A DNA stretch of 64,000 nt from positions 3,720,001-3,784,000 of the forward strand of contig NZ_CP017990.1 of NCBI RefSeq assembly GCF_002208095.1. Reading direction: 5' to 3'. This DNA is from Enterobacter cloacae complex sp. ECNIH7 (GTDB lineage Bacteria; Pseudomonadota; Gammaproteobacteria; Enterobacterales; Enterobacteriaceae). Below, piece by piece: positions 55,007 to 63,237 of this stretch; the stretch's first letter is position 1, and the number at the start of each line of letters is the position of its first letter. Made by a program: the position numbers and the translations under genes. The notes below the pieces were generated by a model. It was not told the DNA's origin and did not search any database. It saw only the letters and a program-made list of their open reading frames with translations.

Positions 55007-56053
55007 TTATTCCGGGTTGTCGAGCGTGTACTCTTTGAACCTGATGACTTCCATGCCGAGCCAGTCGTTTACCTCCCTGAACCTGTCCTGTAGCGGCGAC
55101 AGCTCGTTACGCACGAATACCTTTGCGACCTTCTCAACGTCGCCGAGTGAGCCGATATTCTCGGGCTTGCCGCCCATAAGCTGGAACGGCACGCGGTGCG
55201 CGTCCATCAGGTCGGCGGCGCTGGCTTTCTTGATGTTGAAAAAGTCATCCTTTGTGGCGACCTCGCTCAGTGGCACGATTTTGATGCCGTCCGGTTTTCC
55301 GCCGGGGGCGTAGAAAAACAGGTTCTTAAAGTTGCCGAGCCCTTTCGAGTTACGCATCGCCTCGCGCAGCGATTCGACGTCGGTCGCGCTCTGCGCCGGG
55401 TCGGTCACATACATGATGTAACCCGCGTGCGCGCCGTTTTGGTAATACTTGCGGCGGAACAGCGTCGCGGATTCATTCAGCCAGGCGGAATTAAGCGCGC
55501 TGAGATATTCGGGCAGGCCGTAAATCTCCTGATTAATATCGGGCTCCAGCAGGTGAAACACGGTATCAGGCGCGAACTCATGCGGCAGCGTGAAATTTTC
55601 CACAAACCAGAATATCGAATCGTCGACCCCGCGCCGGGTATATTTGGCCGGTGAGGCAAGCAGCTTGATTAACTGGCCGGTGACGCTGTGGCGCTGCTCA
55701 AGAAAGGCGTTGCCGAATACCAGATAGTCGAGCGCAAAGCGGCTGAAATCCTGACGAGACAGCAGCGGGTGCGGAATGTAGGTGCTCGCGAGCACGTTGC
55801 GCTTAACGTAAATCGGTGAACTGTGATGTACAGCAGAGCGCAGACTCTTTGCCAGCCCGGAGAAACTGACCGGCGGCTCGTACCATTTGCCGTTACTGAT
55901 GCACTCGACGTAATCCAGAATATCGCGCTTATCGAGTACCGGCACTGGCTCGCCAAAGGTGAACGCTGTTGTTTTTGGCGGTGCGCTGGCGGTCAGTTGT
56001 TGTGGCTTGCTGGTCTTCTGCGCAGCGGCTTTACGGGATTTTTGCTTACCCAT
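55007..56053 (-). CDS. Q: Portal protein (P2 gpQ)
   Basis: The portal vertex of the capsid, 348 residues (P2 gpQ has 344). A Lys/Ala/Pro-rich N-terminus precedes the portal core, with VLDKRDILDYVECISNGKWYEPPVSF, SPIYVKRNVLASTYIPHPLLSRQDF and LNSAWLNESATLFRRKYYQNGAHAGYIMY. It forms the ring through which terminase drives DNA. It is read leftward after P, with 1 bp between them. Confidence 0.96.
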   Translation of the reverse strand: MGKQKSRKAAAQKTSKPQQLTASAPPKTTAFTFGEPVPVLDKRDILDYVECISNGKWYEPPVSFSGLAKSLRSAVHHSSPIYVKRNVLASTYIPHPLLSRQDFSRFALDYLVFGNAFLEQRHSVTGQLIKLLASPAKYTRRGVDDSIFWFVENFTLPHEFAPDTVFHLLEPDINQEIYGLPEYLSALNSAWLNESATLFRRKYYQNGAHAGYIMYVTDPAQSATDVESLREAMRNSKGLGNFKNLFFYAPGGKPDGIKIVPLSEVATKDDFFNIKKASAADLMDAHRVPFQLMGGKPENIGSLGDVEKVAKVFVRNELSPLQDRFREVNDWLGMEVIRFKEYTLDNPE

Positions 56054-56054
56054 T

Positions 56055-57824
56055 TTAGTTGAACTCCAGAATAGATTTAGGCTGCATGCCGCTACCGGCG
56101 GAAAGCGGTTCGTTTAACAGGGCGTGCATGGTTGCCCATGCGATATCGGCGTGACTGGCTTCCTCGGTGCGGCTGGCCTCGTAGGTGGCGCTGCGCCCGC
56201 TGCTGGTCATGGTTTTGCGAATCGACATAAACGACTGCGTGACGTCGGTTGCCCCGGCGTCGTACTCCAGACAGCCCCGTCGAATGGTGTCTTTTGCCTT
56301 GAGCACCATCGCGGTTTTCATTTCGGGGGTGTAACGGATGCCCCGTGCCGCCGGGTAGAATGAGCGCACCAACTGGAATACGCCGAGGCCGAGGCCGGTT
56401 GCGTCAATGCCGATGTATTCGACGTTATATTTTTCGGTCAGCTTACGGATGCCCTCTGCCTGTGCGGCAAAGTCCATGCCCTTCCACTGGTGGCGCTCCA
56501 GCATGCGGAACTTGCCACCCGAAACCACCGGCGGCGCGAGCACGACGCACCCGGCGCTGTCGCCAGTGTGCGACGGGTCGTAGCCAATCCAGACAGGACG
56601 CGAGCCGAACGGATGGTCGGCGAACGGGGCAAAGTCCTCCCATTCTTCCATCACGTCGACCATGCAGCGCTGCAGCTCCTCGAACGGGAATACCGACGCT
56701 TTATCGTCGACAAACTCGCACATAAACAGGTTCTTAAAGTCCTCATCGCTGTTTTCGCGTTTGAGCTGGTCGAGGTCGAACAGGGTGCAGCCACCGGCAA
56801 GGGCGTCCTCAATAGTGACAATCTGCCGCCACTGGCCATCGTCGCAGAGCTGACCACCGGCGAGCGCGCCGTGACTGATGTCGATTTCGATGCGGTCGGC
56901 AATACGGCTGCGCCCCTTGTTGAACAGCTCGCCAGACCAGAAGGGATAAGCGCCGTGCGCCAGCGTGGAAGGTGTCGAAAAGTAGGTCGAGCGCAGGTGC
57001 TTCTGCGAGGCCATGCCCGACGCGACTTTACGAAGCTTCTGAAAATTCGGGATCCAGAATATTTCATCGACATACAGGTCGCCGTTATGGCTCTGCGCGG
57101 TGTTGGAATTAGTGCCGAGAAAAATCAGCTTTGCGCCGTTGTTGCCGATGACAATCGGGTCGCCGGTCAGGTCAACGTCGACCAGCCGCGCAAACTGGAT
57201 GATGTATTCACGGAACACGTAAGCCTGCGTTTTACTGGCCGACAGAAAAATCTGGTTATGGCCGGTCTTGAGTGCGCGCAGCAGCGCCTCGCGGGAGAAA
57301 TAGAACGTCGCGCCAATCTGGCGGGATTTGAGGATGTCGCGAATACGGTGCGCCAGCCCTGCGCGGTACCACTGCAACTGGTACTCGAAAGACTGGTCGA
57401 AAAATAGTTCCTCCAGTTTCCCGATAGCCTCGTCGCTGAAAAAGTTCTTTTTCGGCTTCTTACGCTCGCCTTTGTTGCGGTTGGCGACATTGGGGTTTAG
57501 GTCGACCTCGTTGCCGGTCTGGCTGTAGCGGTTAACGCGCGCCAGTCGCTCAATCTGCCGCCCGAGCAGGTCAATCTCTTTGAAGTCGCCGCCTGATTTT
57601 TGCGGCTTGGCGATGAGCTGTATCAGGCGCGCCTCAAGGCTGCTTTCGACGCGGGAAATCGGTGCGATGCCGTCCCAGCCGTCGCGCTGCTTCCAGCTCT
57701 GCACGGTCGGGCGCTTGACCTGCAGCATTTCGGCAATCTGTGGCACGGAAAAGCCCTGCCAGTAAAGCAGTGATGCCTGCCGTCGCGGGTCATGCAACAA
57801 GGTTGTATCGGTGGAAATGGTCAT
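56055..57824 (-). CDS. P: Terminase large subunit, ATPase (P2 gpP)
   Basis: The packaging motor of 589 residues, as in P2. An N-terminal helix-turn-helix (GFSVPQIAEMLQVKRPTVQSWKQRDGW, about 25-50) precedes the ATPase with Walker A-like SRQIGATFYFS and Walker B DLYVDEIFWIP. The C-terminal RNase H-like nuclease carries VWIGYDPSHTGDSAGC and YIGIDATGLG acidic motifs. It works with gpM to cut at cos and fill the prohead. Confidence 0.97.
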   Translation of the reverse strand: MTISTDTTLLHDPRRQASLLYWQGFSVPQIAEMLQVKRPTVQSWKQRDGWDGIAPISRVESSLEARLIQLIAKPQKSGGDFKEIDLLGRQIERLARVNRYSQTGNEVDLNPNVANRNKGERKKPKKNFFSDEAIGKLEELFFDQSFEYQLQWYRAGLAHRIRDILKSRQIGATFYFSREALLRALKTGHNQIFLSASKTQAYVFREYIIQFARLVDVDLTGDPIVIGNNGAKLIFLGTNSNTAQSHNGDLYVDEIFWIPNFQKLRKVASGMASQKHLRSTYFSTPSTLAHGAYPFWSGELFNKGRSRIADRIEIDISHGALAGGQLCDDGQWRQIVTIEDALAGGCTLFDLDQLKRENSDEDFKNLFMCEFVDDKASVFPFEELQRCMVDVMEEWEDFAPFADHPFGSRPVWIGYDPSHTGDSAGCVVLAPPVVSGGKFRMLERHQWKGMDFAAQAEGIRKLTEKYNVEYIGIDATGLGLGVFQLVRSFYPAARGIRYTPEMKTAMVLKAKDTIRRGCLEYDAGATDVTQSFMSIRKTMTSSGRSATYEASRTEEASHADIAWATMHALLNEPLSAGSGMQPKSILEFN

Positions 57825-57891
57825 TGATGCCTCGCCGTAGTGGATTCAGGGCAAGGCTACTTAATGGCTGTCGGTGATTCGCTAAGGTGCT

Positions 57892-57911
57892 GTTGTGTGG
57901 GCGGTTGTCCA
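57892..57911 (+). promoter_or_regulatory. Ogr/Delta-type late promoter activator site
   Basis: GTTGT-GTGGGCGG-TTGTCCA closely follows the P2-family late promoter element GTTGT-N8-TNANCCA (one mismatch, G for A). It lies in the 165-bp gap between the divergent late operons, about 80 bp before O, where the Ogr zinc-finger protein would act. Confidence 0.65.
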
Positions 57912-57918
57912 GTCGTCA

Positions 57919-57935
57919 TTGGTGGTCTGGTGTGG
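57919..57935. repeat. 17-bp repeat, copy 2 (P-O gap)
   Basis: TTGGTGGTCTGGTGTGG, identical to 54912-54928, lies 8 bp after the Ogr-like site and 55 bp before O. Confidence 0.6.
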
Positions 57936-57989
57936 CCTGAGTCTGGAAACTGGCGGTGACCAGTAACCCCAACCTCAGGACTCCTGACA

Positions 57990-58844
57990 ATGGCAAAAAA
58001 AGTCTCAAAGTGGTTCCGCATCGGCGTCGAGGGTGATACCTGCGACGGGCGCATTATCAGCGCCAGCGATATTCAGGAAATGGCCGAAACCTACGACCCG
58101 CGCGTCTACGGTTGCCGCATCAACCTCGAACACCTGCGCGGCCTGCTGCCTGATGGCATATTCAAACGTTATGGCGATGTGGCCGAGCTGAAAGCCGAGA
58201 AGATTGACGACGATTCTGCGCTTAACGGCAAATGGGCGTTGTTCGCTAAAATCACCCCGACCGATGACCTTATTGCGATGAATAAAGCCGCGCAGAAGGT
58301 CTACACCTCAATGGAAATTCAGCCGAATTTTGCCAATACCGGCAAATGCTACCTCGTCGGCCTTGCTGTCACCGATGACCCGGCGAGCCTCGGCACTGAA
58401 TACCTCGAATTCTGCCGCAACGCGAAGCACAACCCGCTGCAGCGCTTTAAGGCCAATCCTGAAAACGTCTTTTCCGCCGCCACGCTGGCCGAGCTGGAAT
58501 TTGAAGACGTTCCCGACACGGTGCTCAACAGCCTGGCCGATAAGGTGAAAGCCATTTTCAGCCGTAAGCAGGTCAGTGACGATGCACGCCTGAATGATGT
58601 GCATGAAGCGGTGACCACCGTCAGCGAGCATGTGCAGACCAACCTGAACAAACAGGATGAGCGCCTTTCCGCTATGGAAACCGCGTTTGCCGCCTTCAAA
58701 CAGGAGCTGACCGGCAAGGTTGAAGAAACCAGCCAGGCATTTTCCGCCCTGAAAACCACCCTCGACAAAACCGAAAGTTTCAGCCAGCCGCGACGCACAA
58801 AAGCCAGCGGCGGTGGCGGCGATGAGCTGCTGACCGACTGCTGA
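57990..58844 (+). CDS. O: Capsid scaffold and protease (P2 gpO)
   Basis: A 284-residue protein, exactly P2 length. The N-terminal half is a herpesvirus-like serine protease and its catalytic triad is fully kept: Asp19 (TCDGRI), His48 (NLEHLRG) and Ser107 (VYTSMEI). The C-terminal third is a helical scaffold rich in Gln and Lys (DERLSAMETAFAAFKQELTGKVEE). It shapes the procapsid, trims N, Q and L, then cuts itself. Confidence 0.97.
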   Translation: MAKKVSKWFRIGVEGDTCDGRIISASDIQEMAETYDPRVYGCRINLEHLRGLLPDGIFKRYGDVAELKAEKIDDDSALNGKWALFAKITPTDDLIAMNKAAQKVYTSMEIQPNFANTGKCYLVGLAVTDDPASLGTEYLEFCRNAKHNPLQRFKANPENVFSAATLAELEFEDVPDTVLNSLADKVKAIFSRKQVSDDARLNDVHEAVTTVSEHVQTNLNKQDERLSAMETAFAAFKQELTGKVEETSQAFSALKTTLDKTESFSQPRRTKASGGGGDELLTDC

Positions 58845-58918
58845 TAAACCGCAGACCGAGACCGGGCGGCACCCCGCCCGATGCTGTGACTAACCGATTA
58901 ATTCAAACAGGAAATACT

Positions 58919-59986
58919 ATGCGTCAGGAAACCCGTTTTAAGTTCAATGCCTATCTGACCCAGCTCGCCAAACTGAACGGCATCAGCGTTGATGACGTCA
59001 GCAAAAAATTCACCGTCGAGCCGTCCGTCACGCAAACGCTGATGAACACCGTGCAGGCGTCATCCGCGTTTCTGCAGACGATTAATATTCTGCCGGTCGC
59101 AGAAATGAAGGGTGAGAAAATCGGCGTTGGTGTGACCGGCACCATCGCCAGCACGACCGACACCTCGGGCGACAAGGAGCGCCAGACCGCAGATTTCACC
59201 GCGCTTGAGTCCAACAAGTACGAGTGCAATCAGATTAACTTTGACTTCCATCTGACCTACAAACGCCTCGACCTGTGGGCGCGTTTTCAGGACTTCCAGC
59301 GCCGCATCCGCGACGCCATCGTCCAGCGTCAGGCGCTCGATTTCATCATGGCCGGGTTCAACGGTACCACCCGCGCTGATACCTCAGACCGCAGCAAAAA
59401 CCCGATGCTGCAGGATGTGGCTGTCGGCTGGCTGCAGAAGTACCGCAACGAAGCCCCGGCGCGCGTGATGAGCAACATCACCGACGCTGACGGTAAGGTC
59501 GTTTCGGCGGTGATTCGCGTCGGTAAGAACGGCGACTATGAGAACCTCGACGCGCTGGTGATGGACGGTACCAACACCCTGATTGACGAGATTTATCAGG
59601 ATGACCCGAAACTCGTTGCCATCGTTGGCCGTAAACTGCTGGCTGACAAATATTTCCCGCTGGTCAACAAACAGCAGGAAAACACCGAGTCGCTCGCGGC
59701 GGATATCATCATCAGCCAGAAGCGCATCGGCAACCTGCCAGCCGTGCGCGTGCCGTACTTCCCGGCGAATGCGGTATTCGTGACCACGCTGGAAAACCTC
59801 TCTATCTACTTCATGGATGAGAGCCACCGCCGCAGCATTGATGAGAATCCGAAGAAAGACCGCGTGGAAAACTACGAGTCGATGAACATCGACTATGTGG
59901 TCGAGGCGTATGCTGCCGGGTGCCTGCTGGAAAACATCACCCTGGGCGATTTCACCGCACCTGCAGCACCGGAAAGCGGAGAGTAA
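58919..59986 (+). CDS. N: Major capsid protein (P2 gpN)
   Basis: The HK97-fold capsid protein of 355 residues (P2 357). It starts MRQETRFKFNAYLTQLAKLNGI, preceded by AGGAAA. Later segments LDFIMAGFNGTTRADTSDRSKNPMLQDVAVGWL and VENYESMNIDYVVEAYAAGCLLENI match the family. GpO removes the N-terminal region during maturation. An 11-codon upstream extension of the frame is not used. Confidence 0.97.
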   Translation: MRQETRFKFNAYLTQLAKLNGISVDDVSKKFTVEPSVTQTLMNTVQASSAFLQTINILPVAEMKGEKIGVGVTGTIASTTDTSGDKERQTADFTALESNKYECNQINFDFHLTYKRLDLWARFQDFQRRIRDAIVQRQALDFIMAGFNGTTRADTSDRSKNPMLQDVAVGWLQKYRNEAPARVMSNITDADGKVVSAVIRVGKNGDYENLDALVMDGTNTLIDEIYQDDPKLVAIVGRKLLADKYFPLVNKQQENTESLAADIIISQKRIGNLPAVRVPYFPANAVFVTTLENLSIYFMDESHRRSIDENPKKDRVENYESMNIDYVVEAYAAGCLLENITLGDFTAPAAPESGE

Positions 59987-59990
59987 GACC

Positions 59991-60740
59991 ATGACGAGCC
60001 CCGCACAGCGTCACATGATGCGGGTCTCGGCCTCTCAAGCCGCGCAGCGGGAACAAGCCCCGCTGCGCCACGCAACCGCCTACGAGCAGATGCTGGTAAA
60101 GCTGGCCGATGACCGCCGCACGTTAAAAACCATTCGTTCAAACGAACTGAAAGCCGCGAAAAAGCGCGAGCTGCTGCCGTTCTATGCGCCGTGGGTTGCC
60201 GGTGTGCTGGCTGATGGCCGTGGCGCGCAGGATGACATTCTGATGACCGTCATGCTGTGGCGTCTCGATGCCGGTGACGTTGCTGGCGCGCTGGAAATTG
60301 CGCCCTACGCGCTGAAATACGGCCTCACCTCAGACCATCGCCGCACCACGCCTTACATGCTGGTTGAGGAGGTGGCGCTTGCGGCACTACGCCTGCGCGA
60401 TGCCGGTGAGCCTGTCGACCTCGCATTACTGCTGACCACCCTCAGTCTGACCGACGGTGCTGACGTTCCCGATATGGTGCGCGCCCGCCTGCATAAGGTG
60501 ACCGGCCTGACCCTGCGCGATGCCGGTCAGAGCGCCGAAGCGCTGGCGCAGTTTCAGCGCGCGATGCAGCTCGACCGCAATGCCGGTGTGCGCAAAGAGA
60601 TTGAGCGACTGGAGCGGGCATTGAAGCCAAAGCCAGAGGCAGCACCCCGTAAAACGACTAAACCGCGCACGCGCAAACCTGTCGCCAGACCGGCGGCAAA
60701 GCGCGGGCGTCCACCAAAGGCGGTAAAAACCGCCGGTTAA
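59991..60740 (+). CDS. M: Terminase small subunit, endonuclease (P2 gpM)
   Basis: A 249-residue protein (P2 247) that recognises and cuts cos with gpP. The N-terminal half is conserved (MTSPAQRHMMRVSASQAAQREQ, LLPFYAPWVAGVLADGRGAQDDILMTVMLWRLDAGD). The C-terminus is a long Lys/Arg/Pro/Ala tail (KTTKPRTRKPVARPAAKRGR) suited to DNA binding. The start follows the N stop by 4 bp. A longer frame overlapping N is not real. Confidence 0.96.
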   Translation: MTSPAQRHMMRVSASQAAQREQAPLRHATAYEQMLVKLADDRRTLKTIRSNELKAAKKRELLPFYAPWVAGVLADGRGAQDDILMTVMLWRLDAGDVAGALEIAPYALKYGLTSDHRRTTPYMLVEEVALAALRLRDAGEPVDLALLLTTLSLTDGADVPDMVRARLHKVTGLTLRDAGQSAEALAQFQRAMQLDRNAGVRKEIERLERALKPKPEAAPRKTTKPRTRKPVARPAAKRGRPPKAVKTAG

Positions 60741-60833
60741 CTGAACGCTCCCCGAGCCGGGCGGCACGCCGGTCAAAGCGGGTTTTGACCCTGACGGCGA
60801 CCGGCGTCCACCGCCCAACCTAATGAGGTTGTC

Positions 60834-61343
60834 ATGACGACAGTAATACTGAATCAGCCCGACGAACCGCAGGACGTACCGGGCGTGGTGATTCCCGCAC
60901 CGGAGACGGGCGACGCAGTGATTAAAAATACGTTCTTTTTTCCTGATGTGGATCCGAAGCGGGTGCGCGAGCTCATGCGCCTTGAGCAGACGGTTTCCGA
61001 TGCGCGCCTGCGCAACGCCATCAAGACCGGCATGGCGGAAACCAATGCGGAGCTTTACGACTACCGGCTGCGCCAGATTGCCGCCGGGTTTAAGACACTG
61101 GCCGACGTGCCTGACGCTGAGGAAATCGACGGCGAGAATGTGCGCGTTTTCCACTACCTCAGCGCCGTGACGGCGATGGCGACCGCCACCCTGTATGAGC
61201 GTTATCGCGGCGTTGAGGCCACCGGCAAGGGTGACAAAAAAGCCGACAGCGTCGAAACCACCATTGATGACCTGTGGCGGGATATGCGCTGGTCGGTCTC
61301 GCGCCTGCAGGATAAGCCGCGCTGCATAGTGGGTCAGCTCTGA
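60834..61343 (+). CDS. L: Head completion/stabilization protein (P2 gpL)
   Basis: A 169-residue head-completion protein, exactly P2 length, that seals filled heads. Signature stretches are FFPDVDPKRVRELMRLEQTVSDARLRNAI and ETTIDDLWRDMRWSVSRLQDKPRCIVGQL. It is preceded by a 93-bp GC-rich gap with inverted repeats and overlaps X by one base. Confidence 0.95.
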   Translation: MTTVILNQPDEPQDVPGVVIPAPETGDAVIKNTFFFPDVDPKRVRELMRLEQTVSDARLRNAIKTGMAETNAELYDYRLRQIAAGFKTLADVPDAEEIDGENVRVFHYLSAVTAMATATLYERYRGVEATGKGDKKADSVETTIDDLWRDMRWSVSRLQDKPRCIVGQL

Positions 61344-61546
61344 TGAAAGTCTACGCGATGCAGGGCGACACCCTCGACGCGCTTTGCGCCCGGTATTACG
61401 GGCGCACTGAGGGCGTGGTTGAGTCGGTGCTGCAGGCCAACCCCGGTCTGTCTGAGCTGGGCGTCATTCTGCCGCATGGCACGGCGATTGACCTGCCCGA
61501 CGTTGAAACCTCACCCACGGCGGAGACCCTGAACCTATGGGACTGA
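61343..61546 (+). CDS. X: Tail protein X (P2 gpX), LysM-type
   Basis: A 67-residue tail protein with a LysM-like fold (MKVYAMQGDTLDALCARYYGRTEGVVESVLQANPGLSELGVILPHG), the P2 length. It is thought to cap the tail-tube hub and bind peptidoglycan. It overlaps the holin gene. Confidence 0.95.
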   Translation: MKVYAMQGDTLDALCARYYGRTEGVVESVLQANPGLSELGVILPHGTAIDLPDVETSPTAETLNLWD

Positions 61547-61758
61547 GTATGGAAAAAATTACCACGTTTATCGCCTACTGGCTGGCCGTGGGTCTGGCGT
61601 ATTTCGGGGCAATGTCACCCGAAAAACTGGCGCTGTATGTGGGTAGTCTGTGCGCCATTTTTACGGCGGCGGTGAATTTCTGGTACCGGCGCAAAACCTT
61701 TCGTTACCTGACCGAAATGGGAATCGACAAAGGGGTGACCCGTGAGCTCAATCGTTAA
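61537..61758 (+). CDS. Y: HP1-type holin in the gpY position
   Basis: A 73-residue membrane protein with two hydrophobic segments (IAYWLAVGLAYFGAMS and LALYVGSLCAIFTAAVNFWY) and a basic C-terminus (YRRKTFR), the class II holin shape of the HP1 family. P2 gpY has 93 residues. ATG at 61537 overlaps X, and a second ATG at 61549 (MEKITTF) is equally possible. It permits release or activation of the endolysin. Confidence 0.85.
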   Translation: MGLSMEKITTFIAYWLAVGLAYFGAMSPEKLALYVGSLCAIFTAAVNFWYRRKTFRYLTEMGIDKGVTRELNR

Positions 61759-62254
61759 ACGTTGCAGTGTGGCCGCAGTGCTGGCGCTGGCGGCACTGAT
61801 GCCTGATTTTCGTCTGCTGAATACCTCGCCTGATGGTCTGGCGCTGATTGCCGACCTTGAAGGATGTCGCCTGACACCTTACCAGTGCAGCGCGGGCGTG
61901 TGGACGTCAGGCATCGGCCACACTGCCGGGGTGGTACCGAAACACGATATCACCGAGCGCCAAGCGGCGGCAAATCTGGTCGCCGACGTGCTGAACACCG
62001 AGCGCCGTCTCGCGGTCTGCGTGCCGGTCACCATGCCGCAGCCGGTTTACGACGCGCTGGTCAGTTTCTCTTTTAACGTCGGCACCGGCGCGGCCTGTCG
62101 CTCGACGCTGGTCTCTTACATCAAGCGTCATCAGTGGTGGCAGGCATGCGACCAGCTTACCCGCTGGGTGTACGTCAATGGCACTAAAAACAAAGGGCTG
62201 GAAAACCGCCGCGCGCGGGAACTGGCGTATTGCATGAAAGGAGTAACTCAATGA
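61742..62254 (+). CDS. K: SAR-type endolysin (T4 lysozyme family), gpK position
   Basis: A 170-residue muramidase of glycoside hydrolase family 24. The weakly hydrophobic N-terminus (about 8-20, Ala-rich) after basic residues fits a signal-arrest-release anchor, so it can reach the periplasm by Sec and be freed on holin triggering. The active-site stretch EGCRLTPYQCSAGVWT has Glu40 and Thr55 at the usual spacing, but Cys49 where T4 lysozyme has Asp20. It starts at GTG 61742, overlapping the holin gene, and overlaps the next gene by 4 bp. Confidence 0.92.
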   Translation: MSSIVKRCSVAAVLALAALMPDFRLLNTSPDGLALIADLEGCRLTPYQCSAGVWTSGIGHTAGVVPKHDITERQAAANLVADVLNTERRLAVCVPVTMPQPVYDALVSFSFNVGTGAACRSTLVSYIKRHQWWQACDQLTRWVYVNGTKNKGLENRRARELAYCMKGVTQ

Positions 62255-62682
62255 AAAAATATTTACGTTCCCTGATGTTCGATGCCCTGCTGGCACTGGT
62301 ACTGCTTTGGGGGCTGGGATCGCCGCAAAGCGCCGCCGTTAACTTTGTTGCCGCATGGGCGCTGTTTGGCAGTTTTATCTGCATTACGGCGAGCCTCGCC
62401 GGGGTGGTTGCTTATGAGCACTGGCTGCGAAATACGGGCAAAAGTATTCCCGTCAATCCAGACCTGATGAAGGTATTCCGCGCCGTCTTTTGCCGCAAGC
62501 CCTCTCAGGGGCGTCGGGCATGGTCTCTCATTATTTTCTCTGTTACCACGGGCTGTCTGCTTGGGGCTGGCTGGATCCTTACGGCGCTGATTTACCTGAT
62601 TTGTATGCTGACCTTTAAGGCCGTTCGCGAGACTTACCGCCAGCGCATTGAGGGGGCTGGTCTGTGTCCAGAGTCATTGTGA
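62251..62682 (+). CDS. lysA: Membrane protein in the lysA position
   Basis: A 143-residue protein with about four membrane segments (12-28, 36-60, 92-112, 116-132) and short charged loops. It occupies the place of P2 lysA, whose product delays lysis. Similarity to P2 LysA is positional and by general form. I do not recognise a tighter family. It starts at ATG 62251, overlapping the K stop (ATGA). Confidence 0.6.
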   Translation: MKKYLRSLMFDALLALVLLWGLGSPQSAAVNFVAAWALFGSFICITASLAGVVAYEHWLRNTGKSIPVNPDLMKVFRAVFCRKPSQGRRAWSLIIFSVTTGCLLGAGWILTALIYLICMLTFKAVRETYRQRIEGAGLCPESL

Positions 62683-63092
62683 TGTTTCTGGCCTCTGCGC
62701 TGGTGCTGGCTGTGCTTGGGCTGCTGTGGTTGCGCCATGAGAACGGCAATTTATCCCGCTCCTTTGAGACAGCAAACCGCGTCGCGAGCGAACAAAAGAC
62801 GACGATTGGCATGCTGAAAAATCAGCTCAGTGTTGCCGGTCAGCTTGCCAGACGTAATGAATCTGCGCAGGTGGCACTGCGCGAACAGCTCGCAAAGGCT
62901 AGCGCAGAGGCCAGCCGCCGTGAGCAGACGATAACGAGGTTACTTAATGAAAATGAAGCCTTTCGCCGCTGGTATAACGCTGCTCTGCCTGATGTTGTGC
63001 GTCGGCTGCACACCCGCGCCACCTGCGCCAGCGCCGGTGATTGTGGTGAGCGGATGCCCGAGGGTGAGCCTTTGCCCGATGCCGGGAAGTGA
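62664..63092 (+). CDS. lysB: LysB-like inner-membrane spanin (i-spanin)
   Basis: A 142-residue protein with one N-terminal membrane segment (VIVMFLASALVLAVLGLLWL) and a long periplasmic coiled coil (about 25-100). It corresponds to P2 LysB, the i-spanin that joins with LysC to fuse inner and outer membranes at the end of lysis. It starts at GTG 62664 inside the end of lysA. The final third is read in two frames because lysC begins inside it. Confidence 0.88.
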   Translation: MSRVIVMFLASALVLAVLGLLWLRHENGNLSRSFETANRVASEQKTTIGMLKNQLSVAGQLARRNESAQVALREQLAKASAEASRREQTITRLLNENEAFRRWYNAALPDVVRRLHTRATCASAGDCGERMPEGEPLPDAGK

Positions 63093-63237
63093 CCCGAAAA
63101 CCAATGGCGACCTGAGCGCGGATATCCGCCGCCTTGAGGGCGCGTTGACCGCCTGCGCGCTGCAGGTCAAAACCGTCAAACACTGTCAGGATGAACTCGA
63201 TGCAGAAGCACAAAAGCCTGCGCAAAGCGCTGATTAA
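62947..63237 (+). CDS. lysC: LysC-like outer-membrane spanin lipoprotein (o-spanin)
   Basis: A 96-residue lipoprotein that starts within lysB in the +1 frame (146-bp overlap) and runs past it. It has signal MKMKPFAAGITLLCLMLCVGC with lipobox Cys21, a Pro-rich mature start (TPAPPAPAPVIVV) and a C-terminal helical part (RRLEGALTACALQVKTVKHCQDELD). The embedded arrangement is that of P2 lysB/lysC and lambda Rz/Rz1. Confidence 0.88.
   Translation: MKMKPFAAGITLLCLMLCVGCTPAPPAPAPVIVVSGCPRVSLCPMPGSDPKTNGDLSADIRRLEGALTACALQVKTVKHCQDELDAEAQKPAQSAD

Noticed and set aside
62947..63092. Possible frameshift in lysB, since two frames look coding
   Set aside because: The second frame has its own ATG, signal peptide and lipobox. 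Nested i-spanin and o-spanin genes are the normal P2 arrangement.
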